Assembly (NCBI GenBank): GCA_030737835.1
Contig: JAUJYN010000029.1
Coordinates: 2,010,845 to 2,074,844, forward strand
Length of the DNA: 64,000 nt
Direction: 5' to 3'
Source: Acorus gramineus
Lineage: Eukaryota > Streptophyta > Magnoliopsida > Acorales > Acoraceae
Part shown: in pieces, positions 1 to 10,900 of the stretch
Position numbering within the stretch: position 1 is the first letter of the stretch
Layout: every line of letters starts with the position of its first letter
The notes under the pieces: model-generated
The model's database searches: none
What the model was told of the DNA's origin: nothing
What the model saw: only the letters and a program-made list of their open reading frames with translations
Translations under genes and position numbers: made by a program

Positions 1-346
1 TCGCAGTCTCATGAGTCATGGGTCAAAAGATACAAAAACAGACAAATGGAATTTTCAGAACAGCATTTGTCCTCCATCAGTTGTCTCATGAAGCAAATAT
101 GGGCACTATATGAACCAAATACAAATTTATATCTCATTATATGGATACTATATGAACCAAATAATTGTAATCAGTACTATAAATGTTTTTTTAAGAGAAA
201 TCTGTACTATAAATGTTATAGCAATCATGTGATAAAATTAAATAGTTAGACTTTTACCTTTACTAATATAAGCAAGAAACTGGATGGTGCTTAAAGAAAA
301 CTGGAGTCTCCTCACTATCAAAATTTCGAGCTCATTTTAGACAGAT
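1..346. other. AT-rich flank, no gene recognised
   Basis: I see no coding frame, repeat boundary or RNA gene that I can support here. A 67-codon open frame on the plus strand at 46-249 has low-complexity Y/N/L composition and no recognisable motif, so I treat it as chance. If the XRCC2-like gene continues leftward, this lies in or beyond its 3' part. Confidence 0.4.
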
Positions 347-571
347 CTACAATCCCAAAATTTTACTAGGATGGAGAGACTTCATAATATAGTCATCCGA
401 TGGTTCATTTTCTTCAAAACATTGTTTAATCACAATTATAATCTTCTTTTCATCCTTTTTTGGCAAAAGATATGGTTGGAGAATATGTGGCAATCTTATT
501 GTAAAAGAAATTTCACAATGATTAACATGAGTAAATTGAGTGTGTAAGTGGATACTATCACTAATATAACC
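347..571 (-). CDS. Unidentified coding-like terminal exon
   Basis: Reading the minus strand, a frame runs without stops for about 71 codons from roughly 562-571 down to a TAG at 347-349. Its composition looks protein-like, with stretches such as HCEISFTIRLPHILQPYLL, then a basic KKDEKK segment, then an acidic EENEPSDD segment just before the stop. It lies downstream of the last clear XRCC2-like exon on the same strand, so it could be a terminal exon of that gene. It does not show the tryptophan-containing C-terminal region I would expect of plant XRCC2, and no splice acceptor in the right phase is obvious. It could be part of another gene or a chance frame. Confidence 0.3.
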   Translation of the reverse strand, partial: GYISDSIHLHTQFTHVNHCEISFTIRLPHILQPYLLPKKDEKKIIIVIKQCFEENEPSDDYIMKSLHPSKILGL

Positions 572-591
572 TTACTTTTTATAATGGAAAC

Positions 592-658
592 TGGAAAGTG
601 GAAGCTCACTACCTGAATGGCTTTTTATGATGGAAAGTGGGAGCTCACTACCTGGATG
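592..658. repeat. Short tandem direct repeat, two copies
   Basis: A segment beginning TGGAAAGTGG and continuing into AGCTCACTACCTG appears at 592 and again at 631. The period is about 39 bp with a few differences. No function is suggested. Confidence 0.6.
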
Positions 659-810
659 TCATTAATTCTGAGATAAACTCCAGGCTTACAAGAGTAGAAT
701 AGGGGCCTACCCAAGTGGAATATTAAAAGAAGGAAAAAATTAAATTTAAAAAAAAAAAAAAAAAATTTGAAAAACAATGAAGGAAAACTCCTCAGAAAAC
801 TGGTGGTGTT

Positions 811-1312
811 TTTTTTTTTGAAATATTGTAGGCATAAACCCCGGTAGTATTATTTATTAAAGCAGATGCCCAAGGAAAAACAGTACAAACGAGCCACCAC
901 CCAAACGGCAACAAAAGGGCCACGGTTGATGAGAACTTTTCTGACACACAGCCAATAAAATACAAAGGCTACTCGTCAATAGCAAGTTGACCCCCTGAAT
1001 ATACTACCCGTGAAGCACCCGCAAGGCTCGTTCCCTAGACTTTCATGAAATTGACAACCATCTCCCATGCATTCTCAAAATATACATGTGAGCCGTGAAA
1101 TATGGCCTGGTTTCGAGTGAGCCAAACCGTCCAAACGATGCAGGGACAAAGGCCCGAGTGGCTTTTGCCTTGTGGCTACAATCACCCCAAGACACGAATG
1201 CCCTCCCAGCCTCCCACATACCCTGAAGGGAACCAATAGAAGCCACCAAACCAGTAGCCGCCTGAAATACTCTCCAGATCTGAGCCGCCAGAGGGCAGGA
1301 CACGAGGAGATG
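811..1312 (-). mobile_element. 5'-truncated LINE insertion with target-site duplication
   Basis: The minus strand encodes the end of a LINE reverse-transcriptase protein: the zinc-binding tail motif EHLLVSCPLAAQIW is legible near 1270-1315, in the style of the plant zf-RVT domain. The element ends in a T-run on the plus strand at about 809-819, which is the poly-A tail on the minus strand. It is bracketed by direct repeats at 791-810 and 1313-1332 that match at 19 of 20 positions (core AACTGGTGGTGTT). This is the signature of target-primed insertion of a 5'-truncated LINE. Frameshifts after the motif show it is dead. It sits downstream of XRCC2-like exon 6, probably within the gene's last intron or its 3' flank. 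Confidence 0.85.
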
Positions 1313-1332
1313 CTCAGAGAACTGGTGGTGTT

Positions 1333-1784
1333 GAGACTACTTCAATCGTTTTACCCTTTTTTTTTATTAGGTACCCTTTCGCTCATCTTTTAGTTTTTAG
1401 TAACTCCCATATACAGACCAATAAATTAGGATCTATACAAACCACGTGCAGACAACAGTAGACAAACAATTATGCAGTAAATCTGACATGTTGCACATTG
1501 AACGTGCATGCGGCCATGCGCTAGCAGCTGGTGGTTTAATTAAACTCTCCACATAACAATCATAGGTGCTAAAGACATTTGAATCCTTATGAGCAAATAT
1601 GACTGAAAAAATATACACGCCATATGGGGAAGTTGCTCTATATGCTAACCGGAAAAAAAAAAAAGATATAGCCCACTAATTATTTTAGAATAAGAAAAAT
1701 AGAAGTTTCCAATTGTTCAACAATGTAATGGGAAATGAAAATTATAGATCCAGAAATGTTGTAAAATGCATGAACCAACCTTAC
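1333..1784. other. Non-coding stretch downstream of XRCC2 exon 6
   Basis: AT-rich sequence with no frame I can support. It is presumably intron or 3' flank of the XRCC2-like gene on the minus strand. Confidence 0.4.
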
Positions 1785-1902
1785 AGATCCTAACCCTAAA
1801 ATTGTTGCTTTTGTGGCGAACACCAGCACCGGCTGCACGTGTGAAAGATTATGAATTTCCTGAACAATATTTTCATGGACACTCTGGAATGATAGCACTT
1901 TC
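1785..1902 (-). CDS. XRCC2: XRCC2-like exon 6
   Basis: The exon starts after acceptor TTTTATAG and ends TTAGGATCT before donor GTAAGG. Its first base completes the split arginine codon left by exon 5. It encodes the segment from KVLSFQSVHENIVQEI to VFATKATILGLGS, the beta-strand region after the Walker B motif. It is 118 nt long and ends on a codon boundary. Confidence 0.85.
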
Positions 1903-4900
1903 CTATAAAATATCAGAAACAATGAGCTTGTATTGATGGTAATAAATGAAAATGAATGTCTGCATAATAGCAATGAAGCCGTAATTATTGAATGGAAAAA
2001 AAAAATGGCGTATCGAGCCTTGAAAGCCATGATATTGACCCATCAATTTCTTGTAAAGACAACATTACAAAAAACAATTTTACCAAATACAAACAAACAT
2101 GGCTCAAAGATCTGCATCGTAATGCCAGTGCACAGAGACAACTCTGAATGAAGTAACTAGAGCATAATTCAATTTGACTCTGAATGAAGTAACTAGAACA
2201 TAATTCAATTAGAAATTTACATGATTTAATTAATAATGTTCAATCAAGTTTCACAAATGAACTGAAGCACCACAACTTTAAATATTATACACGTCTCATA
2301 TAAGAAACACTAGAACTCGTCAGTGTTCAACCTCTATCAATCGCATAATATTGATCATTGTGCACAATTTACATATTGAAAACTGCTGTAGAGCGAGCCA
2401 GTATCATCCAGTATAGTAAGTGCGTAATTTGGAAATTTGAATAAACAATAAAGGTGAAATATGAAGTATCAACTCCATAACATAGTAATATAACCAAAAT
2501 CCAGCACAAAAGAAGTAACAGAAACAGCCTATAGCTGTATGTAAATAACACTCAGATCTAGATGGGCAATATACATATATAGTTACTAGTATATATATAA
2601 ATTGTCTTATTTTGCAGGTAGATCATGCATTCACAAGTAGAACATACAATAAAAAAAAATTATCTAACTAAAGAGATGAATTAGATGACGACAGAAGTAA
2701 TATGTGACATAAATTACTCATCTTTGAGAAACGTCTCCACAGCTTTGTCTAATAGCATTTTTTATTATTAATTATGTATAAGAAAACAGGAATCCAAAAG
2801 TTTGTTCCACCATCATGCACATAAAATGGAAAAAAAGGTATAATTACCTATTGTCACCGTCCAGCTGAAAGGGTTGACAAGCACGATCCATCCAATAAAA
2901 GGCACTTATGCTGAAAAAATAGTAACAAGGCAGCACATCAGATTTCCAATAAATTAGTTACATGAGTACTTCTATTTGATTTCATAATGATGTACTCTTA
3001 AGTAACAATGCTCAAAAAATTACATCATATCGACATAAAATATTCTGCATCACAAAAATCACATGAAATATAGGATGTGCAAACTGTGGTATCCAATGAG
3101 GGAGAAGTGTCGAATTTAGGACGGATATATCTAGTATATCCTTGGACCAAATGAGTCCAAATGTGAAAACTAATTGAGTCCAAGTTTTTCTCATAAAAAT
3201 AAATGATTGAATGTTGAAACTTAATAAATTAATTAAAAACCCAATAACAGATTCTTGACTCTGTAAAAAGGACTCCTTTGTCTATGTTTGGGTCTGCGTT
3301 AGACAATACATGAAATACCTAATTTTTTAAAACCAGAACATTGTTCGAGTTCTTGACACATCAAACAAGACGTAAACCCTCCAAGAGGTGTTAATCCAAA
3401 AAACTAATTTCTATTTCCTTGTTGTGTCCTTGTATCCATGTGGCTACACATGCAATAGAAATATAGGATAAGATGTAGACATGAAGAAAAGTCTATGAAC
3501 ACTTTTATATATAAAACTGCTCCTAACATTCAAAAACAAAATGAAGAACTATAAATTAAGGGTCTACCTGTCAATCAAGAGGAAATAAATGCCTGCGCGA
3601 AGATTTTCACATTTGTTTTGAAATTGGCAACGCTTTGTCTAAAATTCAACAAAAAGACACTTTAAAATCATTAATTTGCAACACAACTTAAAATATGGCA
3701 AAATAAAGCAAGAAGATGGGCTCATCCAAAGAAGAATATTCCAAAGCCTGATACTCCATGCAGTATGTTGGGATTAGCCTACACAAATCAAAAGTATCGT
3801 CTAAAATAAAAGAATCTACGTGGAAAATATATGAATGGTTATTACGGCTAGTCTCTTATGACAGGTGAAAAGGATACTTGAGGACCCATGATCACAGCAA
3901 GTGGAAAGGAGTATAGCATAATGCAAGAGGTATTTGGTCCTCCACAAGGCTAAGAGCTACAGAGTAGCTCAGGGATAAATTTTTATAATTCTATCCTTAC
4001 ATTGTATTAATTTTCCTTTCTTTTCGTTTTACTTTTTCCAGAGATCCCTCACATTCTTTGTTCAAGGGGAATTATTCTCTTTCTTCATAAAATGTTCCTA
4101 TCTTAGATTCAAAAAAAAAAAAGATTATTGTTTCTATATTTCCTCACGTGGGGCAATCCATAGATGCTCTGATTTTTGGTCGATCCACAACAATAGCTCT
4201 ATAACTCTATTAAATTGGATTAAAAGTTTAGATAAAATCTTCCCACTTTCCTAAAGTCAAGCAAGAATTGAGAGAGCTTCCCACGAAGTTAATTCTTCAG
4301 TATAAAGGTGATGCAGATCGGGCCTCAAACAATGAAATAGCCAACTCTGAACAAAACTGTTGGAGATGATAACCATTGCTTTATGGATGGTTAAGTCTAT
4401 TCGACCTCGGCTCAAGATGGCCTCATTCTCACCATCAGTTTGTCTGAAATTCCTAGTTAGTTCACATCATTGGAGGTTATGTGGGAAGTGGGGAAGAGGA
4501 TGGGAAAGAGAGAAGATAGGAGTGTGAAAGCAAAAAATTCTAATCCTTTGCTATGTCTACGGTGTGGATCATATGGCTAATGCATAACCAAATCATCTTC
4601 AATGGTGCCACTTTGTTTTGAACTGGTTGCATCTCTTCTGCAGATTGATAATGAGTAGGAGCGTGAACGGAGTACCTGAGAGCATGAACGGGAGGCTGGA
4701 TGGTCCATGGTTCATAGGAAGGGAGGTCATTGAAGCAAGCTTCCTGTGCCGCTGTCTGCGCCAAGAGGTGGAGGTCCCTGTTTTAGCTGCATCAGATTCG
4801 AACATTGGAGAACAGAATGTAGGGACCAGATTATCTATTTTCGATGGAGTTGTCTGTCGTCATTTCAGGTGGGAGAGCAGGAAGGGGAAGACAATGGTGT

Positions 4901-7900
4901 TTTCAAATTGGCAAAGGATGTGAAGCAGGGCGTGGAGGCAGCGGAAAGGTTAAAGGACAGCTGGTGGAGAGGGTGTCGCTACATACTTCACCGGAACTAG
5001 AGGCGGACACGCAGTTCCTCAGAGATTGCCTTGTGATGGTGGCTGAGGAGACAATTTGTGTCAGGGAGGTGAAGGAAGGCATGCTGAAAACATTGGCAAG
5101 TGTAGGAACTTTTCAGCTGACATCAGTAGGAGGCGGGGATTTCCTTATCCACTCTGTTTCGGAGGCCGAGAATCAAGAGCGGTGCAAGATGGAAGGCTGG
5201 AGATGAAGAGTGGAGTTCTGGACATGAGGAGGTGAGAGGAAGACTTGGGGTGCTCGAGTCCAAAGAGTAGAAAGATACTTCATCACCCACTCACAATAGG
5301 ATTTTCCAGTAAATCCTTCCTTCTGATTGGGTATCCAATATGATATATCTGTTACCTCTTCCCCCACTAGGGCTGACTGAAGGCACTGAAAAGGATTTTG
5401 CAACTCATTCTCTATTTCTCCTTGAAATGGAATTCCAAATAATCATCACATCTCAGAGAAATGGATGACAGGGCCCACTTGTTTATTGAGATCCAAATTG
5501 GGGAAAGAAATTAAGAGGCTAAATACTGCACCACACCTCATTCCAGAATCTTTTGAACCATCACCCACTTCTGATTTGATTGTTGTCTGAAAATTATTAC
5601 CTTGGTCCACAATGCCTCTCCTAGTTTTGGACAGGTCACATCTGATACATGAAACAGAGGCACAAGGAACCACCCCCCTTTAGTATCTAGTTTTAACAAT
5701 TTTAACCCATAGCATACTAGCGCTAGGAGCCTATCCATCATTGAAAGGACCACATTGAGCAAAAGCAATACTCAACTAAAGAAGGTCACTAAGAAGACAG
5801 TTGTATGCTTAAGAGAATGAGTTGTGACACCATCAAGAGAGGAGATAGCAAAAAAAAACAGTTAGAGAGCACTCACAAGGCATCAGACACTTTATTGACA
5901 ATATGTATTATCATTTGCTTGGACGAGACCCACCTCACTATGACACCGATAATTTCATTAATCCAGATACTGATGTTTGATGTTTCTTGTCTTCCTCATT
6001 GTTCTGAGATTCCTTTATGTGTATATATTTTGATGATATCAAAAATAATATTTGATGATAATGGGTCTTTTTGGATTGGTGGATGACTCGATGCTTGTCA
6101 ATTGAATGGTTATCTTATTAATATTTCTGTGCATATTTGATGATCATATAAATAATGTCTACACATCATGATGTTGCTTTGACTATGATTATGCTTGTTC
6201 CATGATATTTATTGAAATGCTACATTTTCATTCGTTGAATATCCTTTGGCATTTAATGACTAAAAACTAGAGCGAGAGAATGATTATTGAAAGAGTGAAT
6301 TTGAGTTGAATTTGATACATATGAGCCCAAATGAATTTCTTTTACAGAAAGAGAATTAATTATTTCATAAAAAGAAGAGAATAAATGGAGAATAACGCCT
6401 TCTTGGAAGCCATTTTCTTCTTATTATAACTTCAAGATTATATATTATTTTAGATCAAATGAACAAGATAGTTACCTTTAAGGCAGCCAAGAATTCCAAA
6501 CTATTGTAGCAACGGACATATATGAAGCGTCTCATGCATGCTAAGAATAATTCTTCAACAAAGGGGGCACTCAGAGAAATTGTGGCAGACACTTGAGCAG
6601 CTGTAATTATTGCAGTCTGACCCTTAAAAACACAAGTGACTAAATCCAAATATCCATTAAAAAAAAAAAGAAGCGCTTTGTTATTTCCTGAAAATAATGA
6701 TATTAAATGGTCTATATGCTCATAAGGCTTGTCCATGGATCATGGACCAAGCAACAAGACAACCACCACAAAAAAGCATGACATAAGAAAAGAAGAAACA
6801 TCCACAAATGATACAATGAAAGAACTAAAACTCTCCTCAAGAGGTAAGAATCATAGATTATCTCCCCAAATATCCCAAAAGAAACATGTTCGCATTAGCT
6901 AAAACCAAGTTTTATCTGACAACTAAACTCTACCGTGCAATGTGCTCCATAGAACCCTAAACTTACAAGGTCAATGTACAATACAACTCATGAAGAATTT
7001 ATTCATCCACAAGATTATAGGATATTGAAGCCCCCATTAGCTTAACCATGCATCAACTAAGGCAGTGTTTGGAAACACGATTGCAAAACAGCTTTTAATC
7101 AAAAGCTGCGTTTTGAAAGGGTTTTTGAAATTTGATTTTAAACTCTAGCTTTCCAAAAGAATCAAGAATTGTGTTTGGTTACTGATGCAACAACTGTAAA
7201 ATAAAAATTGTACATTTATCGTCAACATGATTGAAAATTCATAGTTACCAAAATACCCTTGGTTTCCAAATCCACATCCATTCAACACAACTATTCATAC
7301 AAATCAAATAATTGAATGCAAAAAAAAAAGCCTCTCTAATCCCTAATGTTTCAAAATCCCCGGTTAAAACAACATGCCAAATGAAAAACTAAAACTCTAG
7401 TATTTATATCCTTAACTAAGTGAACTGAGTTGAAAAAATCTTGTTTGTAAAATGACTTGGGATTAAGAAATGTATGCAAGTACTTCCTAAAACTATATTG
7501 GGACAGGTTCCCCTCCATAAGATCATCTGCAAGGCTCACAGTTAGGTGTTTATATGGGTGGGTAATGCACATGGAAAATCCACACTTCAGAATATCTCAA
7601 CAGAAAAGGTCGGAGGATGACCACGAGATACCATTGTTGTGACAATGTTAATCTACAAATCATATTTTCATATGTTCCATGTTCTAGATCAGTTTAGAAT
7701 ATTGTTGAAATGTGAAACAACCTGTGCCCTCTATCCTTGCACGTGTGGATGAATGAGGCATCTACTCGACAGGAAGGAAGAGAACTCAAACAAACCAAAA
7801 AAAAAAATTTGACATTGTTCGTCCTTATAGTTCTATGTTCCCAAATTCTGCGATGAGTCAAGTTTCAGTGCTCGTGAATAACGAGATTGATAGGTGAAAG

Positions 7901-10900
7901 GAAAAAGTCTATGTTTAAAAATAAATGATCGGAGGAATCATAGTATGTTGCCCCTTGAACAAGGGATCTCGTAAAAAAAATTTATAAAAAAACAATAATA
8001 AAACAAAAGGAACAAAGAAAAACCCTTGGTGGGGAAGCCTTCCAATAAAGAAAGGGTAAAAATATAGGAGGCCAGAAATGACTGCTTTTAAAAGAACTAG
8101 GTGACCTCCCAAACTCAATTATATACCTTTTCAACCCACTAGTTTCTTTCAAATCAGGTATTGTGTGTTCTCTGTGGGGAAGAGGATGAGACAGCAGATC
8201 ACCTTTTCACCGCGTGCCCGATGGTGAGGTGGGTATAGGAGAGATTGAAGATGAAGTCTAGGATGGAGGTGGAGTTTAATGATTTGGAAGGGATGTGAGT
8301 GGTGGGTCATGGTCTGCGGAGAGCTGGGGACAAATCAAAGAAGGAGAAGGTTTCTCAATTGCTTATCTCCGCAATCGTGTGGCCGACGTGGCTAACACTC
8401 AACCAAGTTATCTTCAAAGGTCATCGTCCATATGGTTAAAACATATGGGAGATGGCCAAGGGTCTAATCCATGATTGGGGAACATATTGTATTGGGGAGG
8501 GAGGTGTTGGTTTCTTGAATGACAGACTTGTAATAGGAAGGATCATGGCCTGGTTGTAGAGAAACTGGGTAGATTCCTCTTCTACCAAGGATCATGGGCC
8601 TTATCCTTTGTTTAATGTATCTTGTTTTGGGCTCTCGTTTTAATATATTAAGGTAAAAGTCTACCATTTCATCAAAAAAAAAAATTTCTTTCAAATCCAA
8701 AAATGAGGTGATCAGAGAACTTTAGCCAAGTTTCAATGGTCGGTCACTCTAGCAGTGTGTTGGAGTTTTTGGCTCACGCACAATGAATGTGTTTCCAACA
8801 TAAGAGAGTATTGGGAAAATACATGGGCGTCCACCTCCTCCCTTCTTGAGATTGGGTTGCTATTATTTTGAAGAGGGAACACCATCTTCAGTCATGGAGA
8901 ATCATTGGTTCGGGAGGTGAAGATAGGTTATTTCTTGTTTGTGTTTTCCCTCCTCCTTTCTATGCTTTCTAATGTAAAGAGATCCATATTCTCCTATCCG
9001 GGGGATCGTTTTAGTAAAAAATGTTATCTTTTCAAATCTTTGGATAAGAGGGCCCAATCTTTCTTTCATAGTCTTTTAATATGAAGAGGAAGACCAAGGT
9101 ATTTGAGGGGAAATTTGATTTGACAACCAAACTTTCGTGCATGTGATGATGCCTCCTCGATGGAAAGGTTTATGCAGACTAAGATTATTTATAGAAGCTT
9201 CCCTTCAATTCAAAAACTATCTCAAAGTGTTTGAGAACACTTCAAACCATCCAAGTTTACATCCACTCATCACAAAGGAGGATGGTGTCATCCACACATT
9301 GGCTATGAGTGACCTTCAAAATGAATTTAGTAAACTCCAATCCTCTAATACCATGGGAAACATCATTAGGAAGCAACTTACTAAGCACATTAGAAATGAG
9401 GATGAATATAAAACCTATATCAGGTCACTTTATCGAAGTGCTTCCCCATGTTGAAGTGTCCAACCACCTTTCCATTGACAACTTATAAAATCATGTAGCC
9501 ACCTCCTCCATATATCCAAAAACCCATGGTTCTTTAAAGACTCCAAAGAAAAACTCATTTAAATGAATTGTAGGCTTTCTCGAAATCAAGTTTGCAAAGG
9601 AGACCCACCAATTTTCTCTGTGGGCACCAACCACACATTTGTAAGCAACCAAGAAGCCATCAAGCAAAATTCTTCCACGGATAAATGTCGATTGGCAATC
9701 GTCTACCAAAAAATTAATCACTTCTTTGAGCCGGAGAGTAAGCATTTTGGAAAAAAATCTTGTATTCACCAATAAGGAGAGACTAATGGGGCGGTGGTCC
9801 CACACTCCCACTGGTCTTCTTTAGTGTCAAAGATTTGAAAGTTGAGTCGAGGCATGCACTACTCTGACCTCAGTCATATAGGATGTTCAACATCTCTATA
9901 ATGTCCTTTCACAACATCCCAGAAGAAAAAGGTCTTGATATCCATTTTAAAGTTATTGCATCTTGAAATGTATGCTAATCCCCTGTTACCATACCTCCAA
10001 GATACAATCTTGTACATTATTTTTTTAGTTCTAACCCTAATGTCCCTTTAAATGGAATATCCCATCTTATTAACAAATCTACATGTTGTACACATCAACC
10101 TCTTCACAAGAAAAAAAAAATAGAATTTTTAATGTTATTAGTGAAAATATATCACTTGTAACTTATTGTTTTATTGATTGAACTTACCATCACCTCACAT
10201 TATGTCCCCATTAAATTTTTAATATGATGATAATATTTTCTCATATAATAAGAAATGATAAAATTTGTCATGCTTTAACACCAAAATGTTTTTTTTAAAT
10301 GTGTCCCCCACCCTGGAGCGCACGCACACTAGAAAAGGTGGGATTTGACCCAAACCTCCTCTTTGGAGGTGGGTAGTGCTTATGCATTAATCAATGCTAA
10401 AATTGATATTAGGTTATCATTACTGACATGGCAGCAAATTAATGCATTTAAAATACAAATTTAAATTCAGAAAACATTTCAATTTTGTTTCTTAGATTTT
10501 CAACAATCATCGCTTTATTAAAAAAAAATGCAACCTAGTTATAGAAATATCTATACCTAAGAACCAGATTTGCTATAGTAATAAAAAGTAGATTCTCATG
10601 ATTCATGGTATAATGTCAACAACACTATTTATGAGAACTGAATGCCAGTACAATGAGTAGGTCTCTTACCAAAAGCCTCCACTATATGATGCTTTAACAA
10701 CTGGGAGAGACGTAGAATATCAAACCGACAATCCAAATCAAAGTATATAACAAGACCTTCCAATCCATCAAAACAGACACCCCTCCACTCCTTGGGAAGA
10801 ATGCAATTGATAGAGATCTAAATGGAGCAAACAACAGCTGTCACTGAACCTGTTAAATGAAAATCAACACTGCAAGTCTAAACTATAGCAAATAACCATT

